Source: SZUA-430 sp965227535
GTDB taxonomy: Bacteria > Pseudomonadota > Alphaproteobacteria > Micropepsales > Micropepsaceae
Direction of reading: 5' to 3'
Assembly: GCA_965227535.1 (NCBI GenBank)
Contig: OZ245761.1
Location: forward strand, 5,022,001 to 5,086,000
Length of the DNA: 64,000 nt
Positions 44,512 to 52,974 of the stretch are shown here, in pieces; position 1 is the first letter of the stretch, and each line of letters starts with the position of its first letter. Under the pieces are notes generated by a model. That model had not been told where the DNA came from, did not search any database, and saw only the letters and a list, made by a program, of their open reading frames with translations. A program made the translations under genes and the position numbers.

Positions 44512-45990
44512 ATGGCGCTTGACCGCCTCGATGCCGTCGTGATTGGCGCGGGCGTCGAAGGTCTTGTCGCCGCAGCCGCCTTGGCCAAGCAAGGCCGCGC
44601 CGTCACAGTGGTGGAGCGCGAAAGCGAAGCCGCGCCGATGGGCGAGGGCGCCGACGCCGTCATCGGCGTGGCCGTGGCGCGAGCGCTCGACCTCGGCGGC
44701 CAGGGCTTGCGCTTCGCTGCCGCACCTGCCGTCGTCGGCATCGCCGGCGAACGTGCGCTCATCCTCTGGCCCGACCGCCGCGCGGCCGAGGCGGCGATTG
44801 CCACGATCGCGCCGCGCGACGCCGAAGCGCTGGCAGCCTTCTACGCCCGCATCATCCGCGCCGCCCAAGCGCCCGCCGGCGAGCAAGCGGTCTCGACCTG
44901 GCTCACGGCGGCAGGCGCCACCGACGCGCCGCCCGGCGACCATATGTTCTTCCGTGCCACATCGCTCGCGCGCCTGCTCGACGAAGCCTTCGACAACGAT
45001 CTGCTGAAAGGCATCTTCGCCCATGGCGCGATCATGGGCACCGGCGCCTCGCCGCTCGCGCCCGCATCCGGCGCATTGCTCACGCGACAGTCGCTGTTGG
45101 CCGCCGTCGCGCCCGACGCCGGACACCGCTACGTCGCCGGCGGCAGGGTGGAGCTGCGTCGCGCGCTCCTCGCTCTGCTGAAGTTCTACAACAACGCCGA
45201 CGTCCGCTTTTCGGCGAACGTGAAGCAGCTCGCCGCCGAGCGCGACGCCGTGCAGGCGGTGATCCTCGACGACGGCACGACGTTGCGCGCGCCGCTGGTG
45301 ATCTCGACGCTGCCGCACGACCGCCACCGCGACCTGCTGACCGGCCTGCGCCGCCCACCGCCGCGCGACCTGGTCACTGGAGCCCCCGTAGAGCCCGCAC
45401 ACGTCAAATTGACGATCGGCGCTCTCCCAAAGCTGCCGGGAGTCGACGCGGCTACGCTGGCCTCTGGGGCCATTGTGCGGCTCGACCCGTCGATTTCCCG
45501 TCTCGGCCGCGCGCACGGCGCCTTCCGCGGCCGAACGCTAACCGAAAGCCCGTGCCTGGAGCTTCGCTTCGCCCCACGCACGACGTCCGACGGCAAGCAA
45601 CGCTGGGACGCCCACGTGTACATGCCGTACGTGCCCGTGACGACAACGGAGGGTCCGTGGACCGGCACGCGCCGCGACGGCCTTCGCGCGCTCTGCGTTC
45701 GCACGATCGACACTGTCGCCGCCGGCTTCGGCGCATCAATCGAAGAAGCGGAGATCCGGCATCCGAAGGAATCCGAAACGGTCATGGATCCGAAAGGCGC
45801 CGCCGCACTCACGGCGAAAGCGGCGCTTGATCTGACCGGCGTGCCCGAGCCTCGCGCCGCGAGTTTCACGACACTCGTCAAGGGCCTCACCGTTCTCGAA
45901 CCAAGCCTCTACGCCGGGATAGGCGACGCCGGCCTCCTCGCCGCCGGCAACGGAACGAAGCCCCGCGCGAAAGCAGGCGCCGATGCGTAA
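44512..45990 (+). CDS. FAD-dependent oxidoreductase, phytoene-desaturase-like (gene 1 of three)
   Basis: A 492-residue protein of the phytoene desaturase/amine oxidase class. The N-terminal Rossmann FAD motif is VVIGAGVEGLVAAAALA, followed by VVERESEA. A mid-protein IRVSV-like strand (RAPLVISTLPHDRHRDL) fits substrate-domain proteins such as PYROXD2. It lacks the GAGTHPGGGV FAD-pyrophosphate motif normally near the C-terminus and ends in GNGTKPRAKAG, so the cofactor site may be incomplete or complemented by the partner. Overlaps gene 2 by 8 bp. Substrate unknown. Confidence 0.8.
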   Translation: MALDRLDAVVIGAGVEGLVAAAALAKQGRAVTVVERESEAAPMGEGADAVIGVAVARALDLGGQGLRFAAAPAVVGIAGERALILWPDRRAAEAAIATIAPRDAEALAAFYARIIRAAQAPAGEQAVSTWLTAAGATDAPPGDHMFFRATSLARLLDEAFDNDLLKGIFAHGAIMGTGASPLAPASGALLTRQSLLAAVAPDAGHRYVAGGRVELRRALLALLKFYNNADVRFSANVKQLAAERDAVQAVILDDGTTLRAPLVISTLPHDRHRDLLTGLRRPPPRDLVTGAPVEPAHVKLTIGALPKLPGVDAATLASGAIVRLDPSISRLGRAHGAFRGRTLTESPCLELRFAPRTTSDGKQRWDAHVYMPYVPVTTTEGPWTGTRRDGLRALCVRTIDTVAAGFGASIEEAEIRHPKESETVMDPKGAAALTAKAALDLTGVPEPRAASFTTLVKGLTVLEPSLYAGIGDAGLLAAGNGTKPRAKAGADA

Positions 45991-47578
45991 CCTCGGCGCC
46001 GGCACGGAGTTCGACGTCATCGTCATCGGCGGCGGCGTGAACGGCCTCGTCTGCGCGGCACTTCTCGCGCAAGCCAAACGCCGCGTCGTCGTCGTCGAAG
46101 CGATGGGCCGCACCGGCGGCGCCTGTCAGACGAACGACGTCGTCGCCGGTCACCGCGTTTCGACCTTCGCGCACCTCATCGGCCCGCTCGACGCACAAGT
46201 CGTGAAGGCGCTGAAGCTCGCGCGCCACGGCCTAAGCTTCACGGCAAAGCAAATCTCAACCGTCGCCCTGTCGCCCGAAGGCCGCCACATCGTCCTCGCC
46301 GGCGACTTGCGCCACACCACGCAGAGTTTGAGCGCACATTCGCAGAACGATGCAAAAGCCTGGGCGCCGTTCGACGCGCGCATGGCCAAGATCGCGGGTC
46401 AACTTCAACGCTGGGTGCAAACGCCGCCCGGCGGCGCCTTCGAACAAGCCGCGCGTGGCGGTAGCCTCTTCACCGCGCGCACAACAGCACGCGCCGGTAC
46501 CGCAGTCGATGCAGAGTTCGGCGCTGTGCTCGACGGCTCGATCGGCGAGCTCCTGGACGCGGAATTCGAAACCGCGCTCCTCAAGGGCGCCATCGCCTTC
46601 GACAGCATCGTCGGCAGCGCCGTCAGCCCGCGCACGCAAGGCACCGCCTTCGTCGCTGCGCTGCGCGCTGCCCTGGAAGCGGAATCTCCCGACGGCATGG
46701 TGCACCCGCAAGGTGGGGCAGGGGCTTTCGCGTCGGCGCTGCAGAAGGCGGCCGAAGCAGCCGGCGTCTCGATCCGTCTCAACGCGCGCGTAACGAACCT
46801 GCTCTTCGAAAATGGCCGCGCGACCGGCGTCGCACTCGTCGGCGGCCAAGCCATCTACGCACCGATCGTCGTGTCGAGCATGAACGCGAAGGCGACGCTC
46901 CTCGGCCTCGGCGCCGAACGTTATCTGCCCCTCGGTATCAAGCGCCGCTTGACCGGCTTCCGCGCCGAAGGCTGCGTGGCGAAAGTGAACCTCGCCCTCT
47001 CAAGCCTTCCGTCGTTCAAAGGCCTCGACAAGCGCCACCTCAAAGAACGCCTGCTCATCTGCCCCAGCATCGACCATCTCGACCGCGCCTTCGCCGCGTA
47101 TGAGCAAGGCGAGTTCTCGCCCGACCCGGCGCTCGAGATCACGATCCCCTCGACGCACGACGCCTCGCTCGCGACGCCGGGCCAGCACGTGCTCTCGGCG
47201 CACGTCCTCTATGTCCCCAAAACGCCAGCGGCCGGTCCCTGGACCGACGCGATGAAGAAGGACCTCATCGCCGCCGTCGGTACGACCCTGCGCCAATATT
47301 CGCCTGACCTGCCCGAGTTGATCCTCGGCGCCGACCTTTACACACCCGCCGACGTCGAAAGCATGGGCGGCACACCGGGCGGCCACTGGCACGGCGGTGA
47401 CCTAACGCTCGATCAACTCGGGCCATTGCGCCCGATGGCCGGCATGAGCCGCTACGACACGCCGATCGCGGGCCTCTTCCTCTGCGGCGCCGGCACGCAT
47501 CCGTGCGGCGGCGTCACCGGCATCAACGGCCGCATCGCGGCTGAAGCCGTCTTGGCAAGCACGCAGGTGACCGCATGA
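45983..47578 (+). CDS. FAD-dependent oxidoreductase, PYROXD2/phytoene-desaturase-like (gene 2 of three)
   Basis: A 531-residue oxidoreductase with an intact N-terminal FAD motif VIVIGGGVNGLVCAALLA and C-terminal FAD motif LFLCGAGTHPCGGVTGINGR. It is more canonical than gene 1 but similar in length and layout, so the two look like a diverged duplicate pair that may form a heterodimer. PYROXD2-like proteins have no settled substrate; carotenoid desaturation is unlikely without crtB. The ATG at 45983 overlaps gene 1's end; its TGA overlaps the next ATG (ATGA). Confidence 0.85.
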   Translation: MRNLGAGTEFDVIVIGGGVNGLVCAALLAQAKRRVVVVEAMGRTGGACQTNDVVAGHRVSTFAHLIGPLDAQVVKALKLARHGLSFTAKQISTVALSPEGRHIVLAGDLRHTTQSLSAHSQNDAKAWAPFDARMAKIAGQLQRWVQTPPGGAFEQAARGGSLFTARTTARAGTAVDAEFGAVLDGSIGELLDAEFETALLKGAIAFDSIVGSAVSPRTQGTAFVAALRAALEAESPDGMVHPQGGAGAFASALQKAAEAAGVSIRLNARVTNLLFENGRATGVALVGGQAIYAPIVVSSMNAKATLLGLGAERYLPLGIKRRLTGFRAEGCVAKVNLALSSLPSFKGLDKRHLKERLLICPSIDHLDRAFAAYEQGEFSPDPALEITIPSTHDASLATPGQHVLSAHVLYVPKTPAAGPWTDAMKKDLIAAVGTTLRQYSPDLPELILGADLYTPADVESMGGTPGGHWHGGDLTLDQLGPLRPMAGMSRYDTPIAGLFLCGAGTHPCGGVTGINGRIAAEAVLASTQVTA

Positions 47579-48669
47579 GCGACCTCACCTCACGCGCTCA
47601 GCAACCGACGCCGCTCCACGCGCGCACGGCCGAACTCTGCACGACGAATAGCTGGACGGAAGAGTGCGGCTTCACGATCCCCGCGCTCTACACCTCCGCC
47701 CGCGAAGAACACGAAGCGCTCACCACACGCGTGACGCTCAGCGATCTCTCCGCCCGCCAATGCTGGCTGATCGAAGGCCCCGACGCCGCCGCGTTCCTCA
47801 GTGTACTGACGGTCAGCGACGCCGCCCGTATCGAACCAGGCCAAACCGCCCGCACGCTCTGGTGTGACGACACCGGCTTCGTACGCGGTGAGGGCCTGCT
47901 CGCCCGCTTCGCCGCCGCGACGTTCGAACTATCGACGACGGTTCGCGACTTCGCCTGGATCAACGACGCCCTGCGCGGCTTCGACGTGAAGCTGGTCAAC
48001 GCCACCGGCTCGCGCGCCGTCATCGGCGTCCGCGGGCCCCGCGCGCAAGCCCTCCTCGCCGCCGCCGGCTTAAGCGGCGAAGCCGCCAGCACCGGCAGCG
48101 TCACGCGCCCCACTTGGCGACCCGCCCAAGTCGCCCTGATGCGCGACACCACAGGCGAAGGCATCGAGCTGTGGACCCAAGCCGACGACGGCGCCGTGGT
48201 CTGGGACCGCCTCTGGCGCTCCGGCGCAACCCTCGGCGTCGCCGCCGCCGGCGCGACAACGCTCGAAGCCACCCGCATCGAAAACGCTGTGGCCAAACCC
48301 GCCGTCGACTGGCAACCGGCGCACCTGGCAATCGAAGCGAGCGACATGCGCACACCGTCTGAACTTGGCTTCGCACCCGACCCAACGCGCAAATACAACG
48401 GCGCCGACCAAGCCCGCCGCGCACGCGCAAAACCTCAAGCCCTGGTCCAACTCACCGCCGAAACAGAACTCGCCCTCGGCCCCATCACCGCGCGCAACGC
48501 AGCGGCTGGCAAACTAACGTCGACCGCATGGTCCGAATCCCGCGCCGCCGCTGTCGCGCTCGCCTGGCTCGACGCCGATATCGCGAGGATGGGAGCAAAA
48601 GTGACCGCGCCAACGGCACGAGGTACGACGGCCGCCGAGATCACGCGTGAAGTGTTCGCGAAGGCCTAA
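47575..48669 (+). CDS. GcvT-family (aminomethyltransferase-like) folate-binding protein
   Basis: A 364-residue GcvT-superfamily protein. It has the beta-alpha topology, seen as ALTTRVTLSDLSARQCWLIEGP near the N-terminus, VIGVRGPRAQALLAAAG, LWTQADDGAVVWDRL, and EATRIENAVAKPAVD near the C-terminal third. The GcvT glycine-cleavage Asp region is replaced (ATRIENA). Folate C1 transfer, as in sarcosine or dimethylglycine oxidase subunits, is the best guess, since those join an FAD oxidase to a GcvT domain. Overlaps gene 2 by 4 bp. Ends 7 bp from a convergent membrane-protein gene. Confidence 0.8.
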   Translation: MSDLTSRAQQPTPLHARTAELCTTNSWTEECGFTIPALYTSAREEHEALTTRVTLSDLSARQCWLIEGPDAAAFLSVLTVSDAARIEPGQTARTLWCDDTGFVRGEGLLARFAAATFELSTTVRDFAWINDALRGFDVKLVNATGSRAVIGVRGPRAQALLAAAGLSGEAASTGSVTRPTWRPAQVALMRDTTGEGIELWTQADDGAVVWDRLWRSGATLGVAAAGATTLEATRIENAVAKPAVDWQPAHLAIEASDMRTPSELGFAPDPTRKYNGADQARRARAKPQALVQLTAETELALGPITARNAAAGKLTSTAWSESRAAAVALAWLDADIARMGAKVTAPTARGTTAAEITREVFAKA

Positions 48670-48676
48670 CGTGCGT

Positions 48677-49132
48677 CTATTGCAGCGGCAAATGCCGGTG
48701 GGCGTCGCTGACCGCTCTGCGCTGGTACCATTGACTGATCCATTCCGCGGCAAGGCTGAACACAAGGCCAGCGACGGCGAAGAAGAGCACCGCAAACACC
48801 ACGTCTCGCATCGTGTCGACGCGGTCGGCTCGCAGCAGACCGAACGGGACGCCGTATCCTACAGCGCGCCACACCACGCGCTCCCAGTATGGAAACACCG
48901 CGTAGAAGAGACGCGTCCGCTCCAGAACCGGCACGCGCTCGTCTTGTGTCAAAAAATGCAGAACGAGAAACACGCCAAGACAGGACACAAGGAGCGCCGC
49001 AAAAATGAGAATCGGTTCATAGCCAACCAGCAAACGGACGAGAAAACCGAGTCCAATCGCAACGGCGAGCCCGATCCATAGGACGCGCCGGCGAAGTCGC
49101 GGCTCAACATAGGAAACAAGACGTTCGGTCAT
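48677..49132 (-). CDS. Hypothetical membrane protein
   Basis: A 151-residue protein with three or four predicted TM segments (about 17-34, 38-60, 65-85 region and 105-128). It contains ERTRLFYAVFPYWERVVWRAVGYGV between helices. No domain is recognised. The ATG at 49132 is the only good start. It converges on the GcvT-like gene. Confidence 0.65.
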   Translation of the reverse strand: MTERLVSYVEPRLRRRVLWIGLAVAIGLGFLVRLLVGYEPILIFAALLVSCLGVFLVLHFLTQDERVPVLERTRLFYAVFPYWERVVWRAVGYGVPFGLLRADRVDTMRDVVFAVLFFAVAGLVFSLAAEWISQWYQRRAVSDAHRHLPLQ

Positions 49133-49212
49133 ACACCTACCGTTGTAGCGCCGACAGCATACATCAAGGGGCGTGTCTTCGAAACGGCCACCTTTCCGCC
49201 GCGCTGTGGGTG

Positions 49213-49908
49213 TTACCGAATGCGGTCGACGACGGTCGCGAGCGAACCGATCACCGGTGTCTCACCGTCGCGTCCCTCATACGCCGCGGTCTTCGTCCGA
49301 TCGATGCGGTACGCTTTCACGCCCGCCTGCAGTGCTGCGTCCGTTTCAGGGGCCAGATCTGAGAAGAAGGTGATGGCGCCGGGAGCGAACCCCAACGCGG
49401 CCGCGATCTTCGTGTAGGACGACGCTTCGCCCTTCGCGCCGCTCGTCGTGTCGAAATAGCCGCTCAGGAACGACGACAAATCGCCCGCCACGCTGTTCGC
49501 GAAGTAGAGCTTCTGCGCTTCGATCGAGCCCGACGAATAGATCGCGACCTTCACCCCGCGCTTCGTCCACGCATGAATGGCCTCGACCGCGTCCGGATAG
49601 AGATGCGCCTTCAACTCGCCCGACGCATAGCCTTCGCGCCAGAGGATGCCCTGCAGCGTCTTCAGCGGCCCGATCTTTTTGTCCTGATCCATCCACGACA
49701 GAAACTGCTTCGTCGCGAGAGCGGGCGTCGTCAACGGCTCAAGCGAACTCTGACACGCCGCCTGCACGACCGCCGCAATCTCAGCATCGTCCCACCGTGC
49801 CTTCAGCGTGTCGGCGATCCGCGCGCGCGCATACGGAAAGAGGACATCGCGCACGAACGCGATGTCCCCGATCGTTCCTTCGATGTCGAGGAGGACGGCC
49901 TGGCTCAC
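49213..49908 (-). CDS. mtnC: Enolase-phosphatase E1
   Basis: A 231-residue HAD-family enzyme that enolises and dephosphorylates 2,3-diketo-5-methylthiopentyl-1-phosphate in methionine salvage. The HAD nucleophile region is LLDIEGTIGDIAF (Asp8, Glu10), the second motif is IYSSGSIEAQK, and the acidic metal motif is FFSDLAPETDAA. A cap domain lies between. Last gene of the mtnB-mtnD-mtnC operon, with a 4-bp overlap. Confidence 0.95.
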   Translation of the reverse strand: MSQAVLLDIEGTIGDIAFVRDVLFPYARARIADTLKARWDDAEIAAVVQAACQSSLEPLTTPALATKQFLSWMDQDKKIGPLKTLQGILWREGYASGELKAHLYPDAVEAIHAWTKRGVKVAIYSSGSIEAQKLYFANSVAGDLSSFLSGYFDTTSGAKGEASSYTKIAAALGFAPGAITFFSDLAPETDAALQAGVKAYRIDRTKTAAYEGRDGETPVIGSLATVVDRIR

Positions 49909-50468
49909 GCCGCCTTGATCTCCGCCGAGTCATAGCCGGGGATCGTGTCGGCGATCTTGTCGCCGGTGAAAGTGGCCACCCAACCGTCCGGCGTCGTGAA
50001 CAAGCGGATCGCGGCGAAGAACGGCCGCGGCCCCATGTCGAACCAATGCCGCGTTTGTTTCGGCACCAAGAGCAGGTCGCCCTGCTCGCACACGACCTTC
50101 AGCACCTGATTGTCGTTGCGCAGATAGAACGCGCCGGCGCCTTCGACGAAGAAGCGCACCTCGTCGTCCGCGTGTTCATGCTCCGACAAGAACTTGCCGC
50201 GCATCGCTTCGCGATCCGGATGCTCCGGATGAATGCGCACGACATCGACGGACTGATACCCGCCGATCTTGCGCAACCGGTCGATGTCCTTCGCGTAAGC
50301 TTCAAGCACGGCGTCTTGCCCCGCGCCCGGCGGCAACTCTTTCGTCGCCTCCCAACGCTCGTAGCGCACGTCGAACGGCAGCAACGCCTTCAAGATCTCG
50401 CGCTCGTCGCGCGTTGCGGCCTGAGGCGCGCGCCCTTTGGTCAGATCGTAAACCGTCAGCACCGTCAT
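49905..50468 (-). CDS. mtnD: Acireductone dioxygenase
   Basis: A 187-residue cupin that oxidises acireductone to 4-methylthio-2-oxobutyrate (Fe form) in methionine salvage. The metal ligands are in HEHADDEVRFFVEG (H-x-H-x4-E) and the His of KQTRHWFDMG. The ATG at 50468 overlaps the mtnB stop (ATGA); the longer ORF upstream is rejected. Confidence 0.95.
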   Translation of the reverse strand: MTVLTVYDLTKGRAPQAATRDEREILKALLPFDVRYERWEATKELPPGAGQDAVLEAYAKDIDRLRKIGGYQSVDVVRIHPEHPDREAMRGKFLSEHEHADDEVRFFVEGAGAFYLRNDNQVLKVVCEQGDLLLVPKQTRHWFDMGPRPFFAAIRLFTTPDGWVATFTGDKIADTIPGYDSAEIKAA

Positions 50469-51100
50469 GCCGGTATTCCTTTCAGCTTCAACATCAAGGT
50501 GAAAAGATAGTCGAACGCGTCGATATGTCGAAGGGTCTCCTGCACATTGGAACCCCACGCATAAATCCCATGCCCCGCGAGTAAAAAGCCCCAGCCCAGG
50601 CCCTCGGCCTTCAAGCGCGCCTCAACCCTCAACGCGAGCGCATCCATATCCTGCTCGTTGTCGAACACCGGCACGTCGAGATGCGTCTCATGCGTCTTCA
50701 CGCCGTTGAACGCTTTTAGCAGTTCAAGCCCCTCGATCCGCACACGCCCCTCTTTCGCCAGAGCAATCGACGCGAGGACGGCGGGCTGCGAATGCACGTG
50801 CGTGACCGCTCCGATCGCAGCCGACATCCGGTACATGAGATAGTGCAGCGGCGCCTCCGCCGATTGCCGCGGATGTGCAGGCCCGCGGATCGGCGCGCGG
50901 ATGACGCCGTCGGCCTTCAACGCCGTCTTGTCGCTCCCCGAAGCCGTGATCGCGCAATCATTCGCGTCGATGCGAACCGAGAAATTGCCGCTCGTCGACG
51001 GGATCCAGCCCTTCGCGCCCGCATGATGCGCAAGCGCGATCACCCCGCGCACCGCATCATCGGGCACACTGTCGTGGAGCTTCGGCACGGCTTGGCTCAT
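50465..51100 (-). CDS. mtnB: Methylthioribulose-1-phosphate dehydratase
   Basis: A 211-residue class II aldolase-family dehydratase that acts on 5-methylthioribulose-1-phosphate. Zn ligands are in AVTHVHSQP and LLAGHGIYAWG (His), with a STSGNFSVR phosphate loop and the invariant Glu in RIEGLELLKAF. First gene of the mtn operon. The ATG at 51100 is used because an 8-kb context places a ribosome-binding AAGGGAGG-type stretch nearby. mtnA and the MTA phosphorylase (mtnP) are not in the window. Confidence 0.95.
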   Translation of the reverse strand: MSQAVPKLHDSVPDDAVRGVIALAHHAGAKGWIPSTSGNFSVRIDANDCAITASGSDKTALKADGVIRAPIRGPAHPRQSAEAPLHYLMYRMSAAIGAVTHVHSQPAVLASIALAKEGRVRIEGLELLKAFNGVKTHETHLDVPVFDNEQDMDALALRVEARLKAEGLGWGFLLAGHGIYAWGSNVQETLRHIDAFDYLFTLMLKLKGIPA

Positions 51101-51279
51101 GCGTTTACCTTCCAAGGGAGGCGCGGCGCGCTTCCAGGCGCGTAAATATGGGAGACCAGGCCCCAATGTCACCCCTCTCGCCAAGCCCAACCGCAGATTT
51201 CCGCGACCGCGACGGAGTTTTGTTCATCCGCCGTTCAAGAAAGCGAACAATGGGTCTGGGCGTATGTCGGACGAGTTTG

Positions 51280-51915
51280 ATGAACCTGGCGATCACCATC
51301 CGCCCTCGACACTATCGGGACGAGGCTGAGTCTGGGCAAAGACGGGTGATCGACGATCCGGATGGCGAGCTTGTGGCGCGCGTGGCAAACGGCGATCGCA
51401 CCGCCGCGCGCGCGATCATGGCGCGCCATCTGCCGAAGATCCTGAACCTGGGCCGGCGCATGCTGAACGATCACACAGAGGCCGAAGACGTGGCGCAAGA
51501 CGTCTTCGTCCGGGTCTGGACGCACGCCGCACGCTGGCAACCGGGCCAAGCGAAGTTCGAAACCTGGCTGCATCGCGTCGCGATCAACCTCTGCTATGAC
51601 CGGCTGCGCCGCCGCCCGACCTCGAACCTCGACGACGTGCCGGAGATGGCCGACGACGCGCCGACGCCCGTTGCAAGGTTGGTCGACGCGCAACTCGCCA
51701 AGACGGTGAACGACGCGTTGCAGCAACTGCCCGACCGCCAGAGAGAGGCGGTCGTGCTCTGCCACTACCAGGGCCTGACGAACATCGACGCCGCGGCCAC
51801 CATGGGCGTGAGCGTCGAGGCGATGGAAAGCCTCCTCTCGCGCGGCCGCCGTACGCTGAAGAAATCACTGAAGCCTTTGAGCACCGACGTATTCAACAAG
51901 AATGAAAAAGAGTGA
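51280..51915 (+). CDS. ECF-subfamily RNA polymerase sigma factor
   Basis: A 211-residue sigma-70 family factor. Region 2 runs from IMARHLPKILNLGRRML through AEDVAQDVFVRVW to FETWLHRVAINLCYD; region 4 has LQQLPDRQREAVVLCHYQGL and DAAATMGVSVEAMESLL. The start is uncertain: the ATG at 51280 has GACGAG about 5 bases upstream, a longer ORF runs to 51148, and an ATG in another frame (51262) begins MSDEFDEPGD. Followed at once by a TM protein and a Spy/CpxP-like gene. Confidence 0.85.
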   Translation: MNLAITIRPRHYRDEAESGQRRVIDDPDGELVARVANGDRTAARAIMARHLPKILNLGRRMLNDHTEAEDVAQDVFVRVWTHAARWQPGQAKFETWLHRVAINLCYDRLRRRPTSNLDDVPEMADDAPTPVARLVDAQLAKTVNDALQQLPDRQREAVVLCHYQGLTNIDAAATMGVSVEAMESLLSRGRRTLKKSLKPLSTDVFNKNEKE

Positions 51916-51918
51916 AAC

Positions 51919-52347
51919 GTGCCGATGAACATCCAACGATTTAAGACCCTTGTCGAAGCCTACGGCGCCAATCCGGCGCGCTGGCCGGAAGCCGAGCGCG
52001 CCGCCGCGCTGCTCTTCGCCGAGCAGTCGGCTGAGGCCCGCGACGTGCTGCACGAAGCGACGGCGTTCGACCGTCTGCTCGACACCGCCGAAACGCATCC
52101 CGCGACCCGCGCGCTCGAAGACCGCATCCTGGCCACGTTCCCGGAGCGGACCGCCAAGCAGCGCGCGCCGTGGTTCACGATGCGCTGGATCCCGGCCGCC
52201 GCCGTCGCGTGCTCACTTGCATTGGGTCTGGCAGTCGGTGCGGCGCTCCCGGGGCTCGCCGGCGTGAATGACACGGCAGTTGATCCGGCGCTGATCGCCC
52301 TCAGCGGCGGCGATGCCGACTGGGCCGACATGGGAGACGGCATATGA
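51919..52347 (+). CDS. Putative anti-sigma-like TM protein
   Basis: A 142-residue protein: a cytoplasmic helical region (QRFKTLVEAYGANPARWPEA) followed by one TM helix (about 98-118) and a short periplasmic tail. No ZAS Zn motif is present. Its place between an ECF sigma and a periplasmic metal sensor makes it an anti-sigma candidate. The start is a GTG at 51919 with AAGAG about 6 bases upstream; an ATG at 51925 is an alternative. The ATG of the next gene overlaps its stop by 4 bp. Confidence 0.7.
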   Translation: MPMNIQRFKTLVEAYGANPARWPEAERAAALLFAEQSAEARDVLHEATAFDRLLDTAETHPATRALEDRILATFPERTAKQRAPWFTMRWIPAAAVACSLALGLAVGAALPGLAGVNDTAVDPALIALSGGDADWADMGDGI

Positions 52348-52916
52348 GCGATGCCCCGACCCGCGAACCACGCCGCTGGAGCTTCTGGCTGATCGGCTCG
52401 CTGTGCCTGAACGTCTTCCTGATCGGCGTCATCGTGATGGGCCTCATCGTCGCCCGCAACCGCATCGCCGCCGGCGCGATGGGCGGCGGGCAGGGCGGTC
52501 TGCGCCCCGACGTGGTGCTGCAAATGCTGCCGCAGTCGGGTGCGCTGAAAATGTGCGACGCGTTGGCCGCCCGCGTGCCGGAGTTCCGTAAGCTCGGCCA
52601 AGACGTCGTCGAAGCGCGCCGCGCGATGTTCCGCGTCTTCCGCGCCGAGCCGTTCGATGAGGCGTCCTTCCGCGCCGCGCTCGCCCACGTGACGGAAGCC
52701 GATATCGCCGTCGCCCGCGCACGCGAAGCGACGATCGCCGACGTCGTCGCGCGCCTGACGCCCGACGAACGCAAGCACTTCACGCGCCAGGTCGCTCAGC
52801 GGATGCTCTCGCTGACCCGCCCGACGCAAGGCGCGCGCGGTACGCGGGATGCCGCCGCCATCGCCGCCGTCTGCAAGGATATCGGGGCGCCATCGGCGAA
52901 CCAGTTACCGCAATAA
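52344..52916 (+). CDS. Spy/CpxP-like periplasmic sensor (metal-resistance type)
   Basis: A 190-residue protein with an N-terminal anchor helix (about 13-36) and a helical periplasmic domain. It contains REATIADVVARLTPDERKHFTRQ, close to the LTPEQR-type pattern of Spy/CpxP/ZraP and the Metal_resist family. This group protects the envelope or senses metals. Cotranscribed with the ECF sigma and the TM protein, so it is probably part of the signal path. Confidence 0.82.
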   Translation: MSDAPTREPRRWSFWLIGSLCLNVFLIGVIVMGLIVARNRIAAGAMGGGQGGLRPDVVLQMLPQSGALKMCDALAARVPEFRKLGQDVVEARRAMFRVFRAEPFDEASFRAALAHVTEADIAVARAREATIADVVARLTPDERKHFTRQVAQRMLSLTRPTQGARGTRDAAAIAAVCKDIGAPSANQLPQ

Positions 52917-52944
52917 AAAACCCCGGACGTTGTCGCGTCCGGGG
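52913..52944 (-). terminator. Rho-independent terminator of the PotD-like gene
   Basis: A 9-bp perfect stem CCCCGGACG/CGTCCGGGG (52921-52929 and 52936-52944) with a 6-base loop, preceded on the plus strand by AAAAAA. On the minus strand this is a hairpin followed by TTTTTT, so it ends the binding-protein transcript. It overlaps the 3' end of the convergent Spy/CpxP-like gene by a few bases. Confidence 0.88.
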
Positions 52945-52974
52945 CCAAGTCGATCGAACGATCGCGAAGCGGCG

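Noticed and set aside
44512..47578. Carotenoid desaturases (crtI)
   Set aside because: No crtB or other carotenoid genes nearby and the pairing with a GcvT-like gene points elsewhere.
52913..52944. Terminator of the Spy/CpxP-like gene on the plus strand
   Set aside because: The T-run is on the minus strand only; the hairpin ends the PotD-like transcript.
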